From Pelecanus crispus (taxonomy: Eukaryota; Chordata; Aves; Pelecaniformes; Pelecanidae), in NCBI RefSeq assembly GCF_030463565.1, contig NC_134644.1:132925388-132989387 (forward strand): 64,000 nt of DNA, read 5' to 3'. The notes under the pieces are model-generated. The model had not been told where the DNA came from, did no database searches, and saw only the letters and a list, made by a program, of their open reading frames with translations. Positions 1 through 12,489 of this stretch are shown piece after piece; position 1 is the first letter of the stretch; every line of letters begins with the position of its first letter. Both the position numbers and the translations under genes were made by a program.

Positions 1-3000
1 AGAGTGTTGTGTGACTAAGAAGTTTGTCTGAAATGTGTCACTGAAAGGCTCTATGTTGGACTGATAAAGTGCTAGTGGAGATCTGTTACCAGAAGAGTTC
101 ATCCACTTAAAACAGTGCAATTAATGTATGGTTCTGCCTTGGGCTGTTCATGGTGCACCTACAAAATCCAGTGACACCTGCCTGAGGATTTACTCTCCTG
201 TTGGTAGAGGCACCTGAGCCCTCACAGATGATTGTCTGTGGTGGTGCTTCGTGGTTCGTCCCATCTGTGTATGAGATGCATAGACTGGAGCTTATGGTGC
301 TGTCACATTGAAGAACTTGCATAGTACTTGGTCTGACTCCACATTACTCTATCAACCTTATCCATTAACAGCTTTGTCGCTGCACGCTCCTTTTGCAGAT
401 ACTAAATGGAGTTGTTGGTGTTTTGTTTCTTAGCGTGAACATTGAAACCAGTCATGCGCTTAAAAGCTCTGCAGAACATTAATCTGCTTGGGTTTTGTTT
501 GTGCATCGTCCTTGGTCATTGCTGTCCTGGGTCCAGATCCAAGCTCGGTGAAGCCTATGTGGTGTGTGCCTTCCTAGTGATTTCACAGTTTAATGCATAT
601 CCTCCTCTCAAGAAACCCTTGAGACCTGGAGCAGTATGTTTATTGTGGAACCAGAGGATTATGGCAAACCTGCTGTATGACAGCTACTCCAGTATTAATA
701 CTTCCACTTTTTATTACCATGACCTGTTTCTAGCACTTAGAAGATGCAATAGGCTACACATTTTTTAAATAGCATACACTGTTGTTCACTAAACAAGAAC
801 GTATTCCCCTATATAGTTCACATTGACAGTCGCATCATAAATGTGTTGATTCCTGTTGCTGTTTGAATAATGATCTAAAATAAGCGTTATATATTTTGAG
901 GAAATGATAGAAACTTTTCTAGTCTTGCCAAAATTTTGAAGGTATTTATTTTTGTGTATAGCTACTACCTCATCAATAGATCTCAAGTCCATTTGAATTA
1001 CTAGTATTGGAGTAAACCATATACTTGCACCAATAAAAAAGTGAAAGTGTATACATGTTGATATAGGAAGAAGGAAACTTTTTGGTGTGTGCCCTTACAT
1101 GGTGTCTCTGTTATGGAGCTCTCTTAAAAAACCACTGTTGCTGGAGAGTCTTCCTCAGCTTGGTATTTCTACCCTTCAGCTGGGTGTCACCAGCCTCATC
1201 GCAGGGTTAGGAAAACTGCTTCTTCTCTTACTGCATCAGTGCCCTCCTGCACATAAGAATGTGCAGAGGAAGGCTGCGTCCTGCAGCAGACCCATTTTCC
1301 TCCCAAATGAATACACTGATTTATTTTTCCCTTAACTATTGTATATACAAATACTTAATTACAGGAATATAACCTCAAAATTTTTAAATCATGCGCTTTT
1401 CTGTCAGCTTATTGTATTGTGAAGATATTTACAAATATGTTTAGCAGGTGACACAAAATACAAAGGTTGGGATGCTTTTCTGCATGGATTTTAATAACTG
1501 ATTTAAATCCCCCAACAGTTACCTAATAATTTTGGAGAGAAAAAGGAGAAGATATTGCACGTGAAATGAAACATGTATCGACTGGCTAGACAGGAGTAGT
1601 GTTTTGTAAATACACTGCTGCCATAGTCTAAAAAAGCATTGTCTAAAATAAGTGCTTTAGAAAAGGGGAAGAGGCTAATAAAAAAGAATAGCAAAATTCA
1701 TACTACTTTAGTAATTTTGTGCCACCAGTTGGACATCATAGTTCTTCCATGAATAATCACTTCAAATAGGTGTTGAGAAGTAAATAACTAATTCCTGATA
1801 CGAATATAAAAATTTAGTAGTAGTTTTTTGTCACAGTTGTTAGTTTGGAAAATACCCTGTCAGTGCTCTCTATTTCCCAGCAAGGAGGGGTGGGGGGTTT
1901 TAAGCACACAAACCTTTTGCTCTTTGACCTTACCTCCAAATAGGGGAAGTCAGTTAAAAACAGGTCATCACTGTAGATTCGGTGTTTTTGTGTCAAAATC
2001 AGCTAGCAGCTGTCCTGAAGTAACACTAACATTTACACGTTGATATTTTTTCCTCAGTTACTTGCAACTGAGCTAGCTAACACTGATTCCACAACCTGCT
2101 AAAGCTGTATCATGGAAATAGAGGGGCTTTTTTCTTAACAGTATTTTCTCTCTTCTTCCTCTGGAAATAGCCAAAACCAAAACAAAGAGGTCTGTTTAAC
2201 TATAAAAAGAGCTTAAAATGCACAACTTTGTGTTGTCCTTCATCAGTGAATTAAAAATGTCATTTTGAAATTTGGCCCTGTTTGCATTTATGCATTGATC
2301 CACAGCATGGCTGCATCTCGTCTCGCACCTCAGATACCGCGGCATAAGTGAGCTTGTGTTCTGAAGCTTCCCAAACAACTTTTTAATAAGTTGTTATTAT
2401 TACACAGCTCGTAGCTTTTCCAGGGCGCAGCCATGTTGATTTCATCAGTTATCTCATCTTTCATGTGAAATAGTCCTGGGTGGTGTTGTGGCTGCCTTGC
2501 ATTTCTTTCTCTCCCTTTTCATGGCATGGACCAGCCTTGGCACCTGGTTGCCGTGACCTCCAACATCACAGCAGCACTGACATGTATGTGCCTGCCGTAT
2601 TACTGCTCTGTTGGGTTGGTTTTTTAATGCCTTTTTTCATATTTTGTTTTCTTCTTTTTTTCAGAATCCCCCGGAGCATTACATTCCCCTTTTCAGAGCG
2701 TGGACAAGAGTTTGGCATTGCGCTTTTACAGGTACCTTTTTGAATTAAAATGCACATTTCTTCCCAGGGTTTCCCAAGGCAGGCAGCTCCAGAAGGACTT
2801 TACCGTGTCCTCTTCCGCTGTCCTGGGACATATGTTCTGGTAATGAATTTGTCTTCCTTGACCTTTACTAATCGATTGGGTTGGCAGATTCATTAGTTGC
2901 AAATATATACTTCAGTACTGTTTAAGAAAGATTGAGGCTTGCTCTTGCTGGCCTCAGTCACGCAGTAATGTATGTGTGAATGTGGCAGAATCCTTTTTGG

Positions 3001-5474
3001 AAATAGTCCAGTAGTTCCAGGCTTTTTCCCATCCTTTATTCCCAACCTGTAGTTTGGTTACAGTCTTTCCATTCAGTAGATTGTGTTAACTTTTTATAAC
3101 AGATACCTTCAGTGCAAGCAAGTGCTTCTAGCCTTAGTCCTCCAGAGCTTTCCGTTCTTTATCTGGTTATTACCAATGCACTCAAACCAGAAGAAAGCTC
3201 TGAGTCCATCCACAACACTCGGAGCCTGATTTCAAGGTCTGAGCAGGAGATAAGCATTAAAGTTTAAAATCTTTTATTCATCTTTAAAGCTCCTAAACAA
3301 AAGGGGGAAATCCAGTGTCAGGAATAATGGAAAGAATGTCATATATCAAGTAGCTTCATCCTTGGTAAGTACAAGGAAACCAGCTGGAAACCCAAGAGGG
3401 CAGGAGGGGACAGGAGCTGTATATGTGGCACTTTGTACCAATGGTTGTAGAGTTCTTGAAAGATGAGTAGGCCACTTCTGGTATTTCACTGTAGCAAAGA
3501 AAAAATCAGTAATCAATGGCTGATGCATCATGTATCAAATCAGCAACACGTTTCACTAATATTTAGTTTTAGTTCCACTCAGTAGAAGGTGTTTCATGTG
3601 GATCTGTTTCCAATCACCATATTTGGCTCCAGAACATAAATTTGCATCGTGTGGGGTCTTAAATTAACAATTATTGCTGCTGGTTTATTTCAAGAAAAAA
3701 ATGTTAAGTCTGAAAGTACGCATGGCTAATTTAAGGGTAAAAATCTGTTCCCAGAATGTAGAAATTATCTCAGAAGCCATTTCTGTCAGCTGAGGAGATT
3801 GGGAGCTTGAAATTCCAGATATGTTGTAATATGAAATTAAAGGCAGCAAAACTGTCTAGGCTGTGCCAAGGACTGACACCAGGAACATTCAAAGCCTTGT
3901 AAGTGATCTGTGTTAGTTTTTGTGGTCACAAGTTAACCTACACTAATTTCACAGTCACATTTCATGTTTTTACCTTCCTGATGTCATGCTGTATGGGATT
4001 TATTTCTGCCTTCTTAAAAAGGGAATTCAGCGTTTGGTGTTCATACAGATGCTCCAGGAGGTCTGTAGTTTTGCTGGAGATATATTGCTTGTTTTAAAAA
4101 CGGAAAAGATTGTGTCCATGATTTATGATGAAAGCAGCATTTGGTCCTGGCTGCGGTGACACAGCCAGCCTTCCCTCGTTATTAGTTTTTAGAGAATGTC
4201 TTGAAACCAGTCCAGGTCAGTGATGAGCTGGTGCCAGTGAATTGAGGGACATCTCCTTCGCTGGAGGGGCTCAGTTCCCCAGCGGTGACGGGGACGGTGT
4301 GCTGTCAGGATGGCTGGCCGGGAGAGGTTACCTTTATGCAGCAGGCATGGGCGGATGAAAAAAGTAGACACCATGTGTCCTCACTTGAGGCTCGCTCGGC
4401 ACCTTGTTTGCTGCATCTCATGATTTGTCTGGCTTAGGTGGCTTGGCTCTGTGATATTCAAGTTCAGTTTCTCTAGATCCGCCTGCTGATAATCATCTCT
4501 AAAGAAGTAACAATGTATTGGGGCAAAGAGGTAGGTGCCAGCTTGGGTTACTTGTATCGAATTTCTGAGTTTGGAGGACATTTTCTTTCTTCCTTTGGGC
4601 AATCATTCTCAATCCTGTATTTAATTCCCTGTGTGGAGATTTTGCTTTGTTTACAGGAGGGGGAGGACCAATTTAATGTGGCTGTGTACCACAGGTCTGA
4701 GAGGAGAACAGGTATGTAGCAATGGTGAGGTAGTCTGATACTGTAAGTGGGGATGGGAATAGAGAAATAATTTAAGCAATCTTTCTAAGCAATATTCTGA
4801 GGCACTTGTGAGTGTAGGGTCAAAAGCCTAGTTCAGGACTCCCCAAGGACAAGCCTATTGCGTGCCTCGGCACATAAACAGCACATGAAAGTGAGCTGAA
4901 GCGATGCCAAAAGGAAGAACTGGATTTACTCAGGAGGATACAGCAAACCTCGGCACTCGTTCAATTGACTGGCCGGTGTTTCTTGTTGCCTGGATTTCCT
5001 CCACTGTTCGTTTTCCTCTTGAATATGTGCAGGGCTTCAAGGCTGGTATCCTCCTGTGATCTCCTCCTGCCAACCACCCTGGTGCCAGCTCCTCCGTCGC
5101 CAGCCTGCTCAGCTCGGTGGACAGTCTGCCCTGGGCATGGAGGCTGTAGGTGAGAGGAGAGGATGTATCTCTCGACTGCAACCCAAAAGTGGCCTGGGTT
5201 GGAAGGAGCTTTGATTCAGGAGGAGCTTCACTGGATAGTATGCTTCTCCACTGCACCATCCCTCTTTGTTCTCTCTGCAGGATGTAGGAGCTATGAGGAA
5301 GGAGATGAGGAAGAGCACTTGAAGTGTCCTTCCTTTTTCCTCTAATCCCTCTTTGTCCTTGTAATCTATTTCTGCTTCCCAACCCACTGTTCAGTGCCCC
5401 CTTCTCTATTCCCAACACCTTTTCCTCTCTGGTAATTGCATTTCTCCTCTCTCTCTCTGTGTCCTGCCATTTCT
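1..5474. other. Gene-poor stretch, probably FAM110B 5' intron or flank
   Basis: AT-rich unique DNA. Apart from the candidate exon at 2665-2731, I see no exon with convincing splice sites and no repeat. The longest open frame (minus strand, 4930-5418) has low-complexity-like composition and no recognisable domain. Confidence 0.6.
2665..2731 (+). other. Candidate 67-nt non-coding exon (possible FAM110B 5' UTR exon)
   Basis: A long pyrimidine tract (TTTTCTTCTTTTTTTCAG) ends at 2664. The 67 nt that follow end in TTTTACAG, with a GTACCT donor at 2732. The segment is richer in GC and CpG (three CpGs) than its surroundings. A second acceptor-like CAG at 2694-2696 could shorten it. Its strand matches FAM110B, whose 5' UTR is known to be split over upstream exons in mammals. 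All frames are open over this length, so coding use cannot be excluded. No transcript was checked. Confidence 0.3.
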
Positions 5475-5617
5475 TAGAATCATAGAATCATAGAATGCTT
5501 TGGGTTGGAAGGGACCTTGAGAGATCATCGAGCCCAACCCCCCCCGCAGTAAGCAGGGATTAAACCTGTGAACTTGGTGTTATTAGCACCGTGTTCTAAC
5601 CAGCTGAGCTAACCCTT
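5475..5617 (-). mobile_element. tRNA-Ile-derived SINE with CR1 tail (TguSINE1-like)
   Basis: On the minus strand the element opens with a tRNA-Ile-like head: GGTTAGCTCAGCTGGTTAGA, then GGTGCTAATAACACCAAG, which keeps the AAT anticodon. A B-box-like AGGTTTAATCCC follows. The box A and box B regions correspond to an internal RNA polymerase III promoter. The rest is CR1-derived (GACCTTGAGAGATCATCGAG on the + strand) and ends in the ATTCTATG-type tail at 5475. This layout is that of TguSINE1 from zebra finch, which uses CR1 machinery for retrotransposition. The copy is nearly full length; several CpG sites of the parent tRNA have decayed to TG or CA. Confidence 0.85.
5555..5617 (-). pseudogene. 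tRNA-Ile(AAU)-like head of the SINE
   Basis: About 60 nt match the D-arm, anticodon arm and T-arm of tRNA-Ile(AAU) on the minus strand. The acceptor stem is not conserved and the 3' side runs into CR1 sequence, so this is the SINE promoter rather than a functional tRNA gene. Confidence 0.8.
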
Positions 5618-7049
5618 GCTCTTCTTGTGTCTGTTGCCACACCCCCAATTCCAAGTTTGTTCCCCCCACCCCCCACCCTTGGAGCTGGGATGCCTCAGCC
5701 CTCCCTGCACTGCCTCCCTCTCCACTTGTTTAAATGCACTAGTGGCTACTCAATACAGCTTTTGTTTTCTTTATGACGGTGAGGTTTTTATGGTTTCTTA
5801 AAAGTTGTTGCCAGGAAGAATTTCCATCATCATCATCATCATAACTTTATCAGGGCCCTCAGATATGTGAAAATCATTCAGTGCACAACCCGGTCTGACT
5901 TTTTAAAAGCATCTTTCTAAGAACGTTTTTTTAGTGAAGAGTCATTACATTAAATGTCAGTAATATGAAAACACACTTTGGGCATCAAACTTGGATATTA
6001 AACAAAAGTTTGGATGCTCATTAACAAGTAGCTAACTGGATATTCATCTTCAGTTAAATAGGTTGTGAACCGTTTGTGAAGATCTGTAGTATTAACATGT
6101 GGACTCTGTGGGCACATATTTCCAATGCAGCAATTAAGAAGAAAATACACTCAGTGTATTCTAACAGCTAACGCCTCAATAACTCTAGTAAATACATCCG
6201 GTATAGTCTAAGGGGTTACACACGCAAACATGTAATCAAGCCATGGACGTACAGTGTAGTACTTGTGTTGAGTTATACAGCTGTATCATTGATTGCAACA
6301 TCATACTAACACTGAAGACCTAAATTATATTGTGTTCCAGTGCCAAAATTGGTATTTTTAACCACCTGCTTGAAGAAGTCTTAAATATACAGACATGTCT
6401 TCAAGACATAGTGTTATGCACTCCTTTCATTTTCTTTCCTGACTTCTAACACCATGTATCTTTAGACTTGAGGCTGGAGAAAAGGGGAATGAACTATCCT
6501 GTGGTATGGGAAAATGTCCTCTTATCTAGAGAAACGCATAAATGTACCAGTCAAAAATAAAAGATACCATTCATGGAACTGCTCTGAAGGTTGCAGTGCC
6601 CTGGAACACCACAGTGTGGTTTGTTTTTGTTGGGGTTTTTATTATTATTTTTAAAAGACCTGATTTGTTTTTACATAGTCAAAACTTTCACAGTGTGTTT
6701 ATTTAAGAAAAAATAAATGGGCAATATTTCATGTATGTAAAGTTTCAATGCTTAGAAATAGTTAACTTGGGGCAGTTATGGTGTAGAAATTATTTTTAAA
6801 TAGCCATGCTGACCTTACTGCAATAATATCTCATGTTACAGAAAAGGCTGTTTAATACAAAGAGTTTTGACAAACAAGACCCCTACAGCTGAACAGAGGA
6901 GTGGCTCAAAATCCTCAGTTGTCAGAATTAGGCCACTCCATTGTACTCCACTGGCTGAACATTATCATTTTTCTAATGGTACTGGTTTTAGTGTACTCAT
7001 TTTTTAATTGTGCCTACTGTACTGCCTGTTAAAGGTGGTCTTGTAGCTT
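5618..7049. other. Non-coding stretch between SINE and solo LTR
   Basis: AT-rich unique sequence with one (CAT)6 repeat. Nothing else was recognised. Confidence 0.6.
5825..5842 (+). repeat. (CAT)6 microsatellite
   Basis: Six perfect CAT units in non-coding DNA. Confidence 0.95.
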
Positions 7050-7608
7050 TGTCATGGTTTAACCCCAGTCGGCAGCTAAGTACCACGCAGTCGCTCATTC
7101 ACCTTTCTCGCTCCCCCTGGTGCGATGGGGTGAGAATCGGGGAAAAGAAGTAAAACCCGTGGGTTGAGATAAAGACAGTTTAATAGGACAGCAAAACAAG
7201 AGGAGGATGATAATAATAATAATAATAATGATAAAACAATACACAAAACAAATGATGCACAATGCAACCGCTCACCACCCGCTGACCAATGCCCAGCTAG
7301 TCCCCAAGCAGTGATCGCTGCTCCCCGGCCAACCCCCCCCCCAGTTTATATACTGAGCATGACATCATATGGTATGGAATAGCCCTTTGGGCAGTTTGGG
7401 TCAGCTGTCCTGGCTGTGCCCCCTCCCAGTTTCTTGTGCACCTGGCAGAGCATGGGAAGCTGAAAAGTCCTTGACTAGCATAAGCAGTACTTAGCAACAA
7501 CTAAAACATCAGCGTGTTATCAGCATTCTTCTCCTACTAAATCCAAAACACAGCACTATGCCAGCTACTAAGAAGAAAATTAACACCATCCCAGCTGAAA
7601 CAAGGATA
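7050..7608 (-). mobile_element. Solo LTR of an avian ERVL-type endogenous retrovirus (copy A)
   Basis: The + strand begins TGTCATGGTTTAACCCC and ends near CAGCTGAAACAAGGATA, so the LTR reads on the minus strand. A TATA-like GTATATAAAC (complement of 7344-7353) and a downstream ATTAAA-like signal (near 7178-7186) mark the U3-R layout. The R/U5 side carries an (ATA)n run at 7209-7229. It closely matches the LTR at 41615-42182 over its whole length. No retroviral gene or second LTR is adjacent, so it is a solo LTR. The terminal CA is mutated to TA and no clear target duplication is seen. The ERVL class is from memory of bird repeat families. Confidence 0.85.
7209..7229 (+). repeat. (ATA)n microsatellite inside solo LTR A
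   Basis: About seven ATA units within the R/U5 side of the LTR. A related but interrupted A/T-rich ATA tract occurs at the matching place in LTR B (about 41772-41820). Confidence 0.9.
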
Positions 7609-10600
7609 ATGGTTAACCACTTAATATTAGTAAAAGATGTTAATTGGCTATATTTTAATATTTCTTTCTAAAGATGAAATGGTTGTGTTCGTATATAGAG
7701 TTTATTAAAAAGAATTTTCCATATAACAAGATAAGAGTAAGCTGTGAAAATAAGAGGGAAAAGATTTAAATATATGTAATCTCTGTGACTTTCTGGTTTC
7801 TTGCTTGTAAGAATTTGGTAAGTATTATAAGAAATATTCCGTATACTTGTGCACCATTTCTTTCAAATAGATTTTCATAACAGGGAAGAAACTTCAGAAA
7901 GATGCTATTAAGCTTTGTTTTGAAACTTTGAAAATAAGTTTTTTAAAAAATTGCTCTTACTAATTAAATCTCTGACTAAATGAAAGGAAATTTTAAGTGC
8001 GATATATTTTTTGCATTTATAATAGCTCTTTATGGTTTCTGTTTTTTCATAGCATAAATTCTTGGGATCATTTCTCTTTTCCAGGCTATATTTGTTTACT
8101 TTGGGTCTTCATGTATTTGAACATTCCTGGAGTTTCACAGGGTTAGTAACTGCAAGGGAATGTCTAACTGCAGCTATTTTCATTGTGGGTTTATTGTTAT
8201 TTCTCAAATAAAATCTGTTTATAGCTATGATACTAGGTTCCTTTAACATATTTTTCATTGTAAACAGTTTTAGAAACCTTTTCTCAATAAATAAGAGTCT
8301 AAACGTGGCAACTTGAGATTTTGGGGCTTTTGGCCTCTTATGACAGAGTCTGGTACATTTTTTCCTTTCCCACAAAAATGAGCTGGCAGCGGCAGCAGGT
8401 ATCCATTTGTGTCCATAAGATCAGAGCACTGCGCTCTTCTGAGAGATGGGAGACTGGATCAAATCCCCAGTCCCTGAATTGGGGCGAGGTTTGCACCTCC
8501 TGAGGAAGATCCCAGTTGGCAGAATATTGAGTGGGTCTTCCTATTTCAGCTGAAATGTCCTACTTGCTAGAAATTACTTAATTGGACTCGAGCAGGGCCA
8601 GTAACCCGATTTCCTCACCAAGTACCCTATGTGGGCTTTTTTACTCTTGCCTTAATTTAAAGAAAGCTTGCAAATATTTGTTTTTTAAAAGTAAAAACCT
8701 TTGAAAAGAAGTGCTGGAGAGGGATCTGTCTCTACATGTGGTACAGCCTAGTGCTTTAAGCATCTGCCCTGGAGGGCTGCTTCCAGTCTGCACTCCAAGT
8801 CAAGCAGAGGAAAAGGTGTTTTCTTTGTCATCCTAATCATCCCTGACTGCATTTTTTGGGCTGGCAGGGACCTGCTGGATAAGGCAGTGTGAACGAGCAA
8901 GATGGGCAAAGAAATCCCTGGTTCCTCTACAGCTTGGGAATTAGCCATAAGGCTTAGTTGTGCACATGCCTGTTAGTAGAAACAACAGGGCTGCACCTGT
9001 GCTGGGTGGCATGGGTGTGCAGGGCATACCCATGGGCCTTTTCCCCTGAACATCCCTCCTGTCCTGCGTGCTGATGTTCCTTCCAGATTTCTCACATTTC
9101 CTTTCCATGGAAGTCAAATATGGGAGGTGGGGAAGGTGTCCAGGTTTTGACCTGGTTTGGTATTCAGGACATAGCTGGGGTGTTGTACCCAGACAGAAGA
9201 GTTCAGAAGTGATTCTCAATTTATTAGTTCAAGCAAAAAAGTACTGGCAGAGGAATGTGTGCTGCAAGGTGAGATATAAACCTAAACATCAGCTACCCAA
9301 GATTTTATGAGCACTGCTACGGCTGTCACTTAAAGGGTGAACATAGAGACTCTGTTTCCCTACCAAGTCTGCCATTTTATGTGTGTGTCTTTCAGTGTTC
9401 ATTAGTTTTGACTGCTCAGCTTGACGTTGCCTTTATAGGTTTGCATGAAGTGAGCTGCCAAATCTCAAAGGGAAGCCATGTTGCCTTGCTGCAGTACCTA
9501 GGTGGTGAACCTACTAAAGTCATCTGGTCATGGGTCCTCAAGTCTGACTACAAGGGCCGTGTTGGTAGGCACACTGCACATTTAATATAAACTTCCATTC
9601 TGCAAATCTATACTTTTCACTTTATCAATTTAAATCTAGCTTGATTTCTTAGTATTTCCAAGTTTACGTGCAGAAGAAGTTCCTCTAAGCTGAGGTGATT
9701 TATGTTTTAGGGCTCACTCCATAGTGTAAGACCAAGTCTGACCCCATAGTTGCACTGGTGATGATAAGTATGCTGCAGTAGACTGCTTTAACATTCATAC
9801 AAGTTTTCAAACACTTACAGGATTTAGGAGTATGTTTAATTTACCTCAGTGTGTTCAATAGTCCAGAATTGGCATTTTGAAAACATTGCTGTGTTCTGTA
9901 CCTGAGTTAACGATAATAATTTTTTTGGTGAGGCATGCTGCAGAAGTTACTGAGCTGTTGACCAGATGCCTAGTTACTGATTACTGATTAAAGATCAGAC
10001 TTTCCTGTGGCCAGGGGCCACGCAGGTGATGTATGGAGTCTGCAAATCCTGCAAATCAGCATATCTATGTGGTAATACTAGAAGGAGGGTGCTTTGCAGG
10101 TGTCTCTCTGCATTTTTGCAGATAGATTTTGATGTCCTTCTTCACTGATGCATATGATTTCTGCTTGAACCTATTACCGTAAAGATTTGAGTAGCTTAAA
10201 ATACATCTCACTCTTAAAATGGACTTGTTAAGTATTACCACGGATTTGAGATGTGAACTAAAATGAATAGTGTTCCATTTAAAACATTTTTGCTGAGCTT
10301 TATAACTAAAACCATTTTGTTGTTCTGCCTCCCTCTGTTTTCTCCCAGTGAGCAGTGATGACACATAAAGCTGCCCAATTTTTTTTTTTCTTTTAACACA
10401 TTGAAAATGTTACTGCTAGGGAAAAAAGTGGTTTTCCAGGATGCTGAATCTAAGCATGGCTGTGAAGGACAGCTGCCAGGAGCAAGGAGATGAGGTGCCA
10501 GCTTTTCCTATCAGTAGAGGAGAGGCAAAGAAAAGTGTAGTCCAGATAGCACTGCTCCTTCAACCAGAGCACAGCAGGAGTTACTCCATCTTGCAAAAAT

Positions 10601-12489
10601 GGGATGGTGCAATGGGGAAATGGTTTGAAGAGGAGGTGGTGAAGGAGCAGAGAAATGAGAATTCCCCTTTCCCCCGAGACGAGGGACCAAACAGCTGGGA
10701 CCCGGCACAGCAGGGACCTGTCTTGGGGTCTGATGAACCTCTGAAATGTCACAGAGCACCAGGACCAAGTATCCTGTATTGAAGAAGGGGGCTGTGCTGA
10801 TTTCTAAAAATGCAGAGAGGATCCTGGGGAAATTGTGTAGGCCCAGGATACCACAGGATAAATTGGGAATTGTCGTCTTGTTTTAGGGAGGCGGCTATAA
10901 ATTTAAACTTGATGGTTACAGAGAGATGCAGAATTAAAAGGTTAAAAGTAGTTTGGTCTTGAGACCATTGACAGTGGCTGATGAATGAGAAGTTAATGTG
11001 TTTCCTAAAGCTTTGCAAAATGTTTAGAGAATCATTCTCATAGAATGCATGTTGAAATGGAAGTATTCACATAAAGCTAGAGCTACAAATGTAATAAAAA
11101 ATCACATTGCTTACTATGCTTTTTTAGGCCCTTTCCTGGCTTTTTTGTTTAAATGGGAGACTGAAATTATTCTAAAGATTGCAATACAGTGTAATCAACA
11201 CAGGGGTCCAAAGAAAACAGAATTGATTTCCATTACAGCTTTTACAAACACAGCATATAATATTGCTCTAAATAATAAGACAACTTTTTTTTTTTTTTAC
11301 TATCTAGGTTGGAAGAAAGAGAAATTTCTTTTCTGAGCTTTCTTGTGCATTTGTGCAGCTGTCTGTGCCTTTTGAAAGAAACCAGAGTTTTCATGTTTGG
11401 GAGCAATCTATAGGGCAGTATTTACAGAGAAGGAAGTATCGCTCGAAGTGGATTATTGCTACTGGGTAGAAAATGTAACAGTGCCGGATTTCAGAACTAA
11501 AAAGAAGCAAAATACTTTCTGAAGATTTTTCTTTCAAAGAGGCATCTCTATCCAGCTCCCAGTGAGCGCTAAGCATACATTATAGGGGTAGTGTGTAAGT
11601 ATAGCTGCTAAGTTGCTTTCCTGCTTTCCAGTCATTTGTACCTCCGTGGATTTTCCAGAAGCTATTTCCCCATAACAGTGTTAATATTTCTGGTTATGGC
11701 AGCATCCTGCTTTAAACCTCATCATTTCAACTGCACAATGAAATAGAAAGAGTGCTGAGTGGTGGCAGTTTTGTTTATGGAGAACTTTATCTTAAAAGTC
11801 TTTGAGTGTGATGTAAGAGCAAAGCAGAATTAGCATAAACATATCAGCCCATTGTACATTCATCTATGCAAGTTATTACAAAGTTAATGCTAGTTGTACT
11901 TTGGGTTTTTTGATTGGAAGTAATACATCAGCAGTAAAAAGTGGCCACCTTTGCAAAAGCTGTTACCTTCCCACTTGGTGGAGATTTCCCACATCTACAT
12001 AACTCTGCCACTGTTGGTTTTAGGTCACTGTAGTTCACATTTTTTATGACCTTTTGAAGGCTTAAATGTCTATTTGAACAGATATTGCTCTTCACTTACT
12101 GTTCACTGTTTCACATTTTAGGAGGACAGCAGAGTTGCAAATCAGCACTTTTGTTAGTATTTTGAGTCATGGTAGATCTGAAAGATTATTCCATCTCCTC
12201 ATGCTTTATCTTGACAGTTAATATGATGTGAGACCATACACATGTTTATCTAAAATCAGTTTCAGAAATGAAATACTGCTGCCATTCTGGGTGTGGACTA
12301 TCTTATGTCAATTTAAGTCTAGTTTATTTAGGCTTAGCCTGTATTTTTAAACTTAGTAATATAAATATGTGAGGTTTATAATGACAGTTATCCACAGAAG
12401 AACTTATAGCAGTTTTAGACATACACATTACTATAACTTAGTGCATAAACCTGTAGCAAGTCATTCCCAGTGAAGCCCTCATCTATAGG
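7609..12489. other. Non-coding stretch between solo LTR A and CR1
   Basis: AT-rich unique sequence holding only the possible SINE relic near 8420-8510. A 113-codon open frame at 10441-10782 overlaps equally long frames on the other strand and has no family resemblance, so it was treated as chance. Confidence 0.6.
8420..8510 (+). repeat. Possible ancient tRNA-derived SINE relic
   Basis: AGAGCACTGCGCTCTTCTGA followed by GGAGACTGGATCAAATCCCC looks like the 3' half of a tRNA gene, with a B-box-like GGATCAAATCC. GGGGCGAGGTTTGCACCTCC after it resembles the body of old amniote tRNA-SINEs. The copy is too decayed to name. A chance match is possible. Confidence 0.3.
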
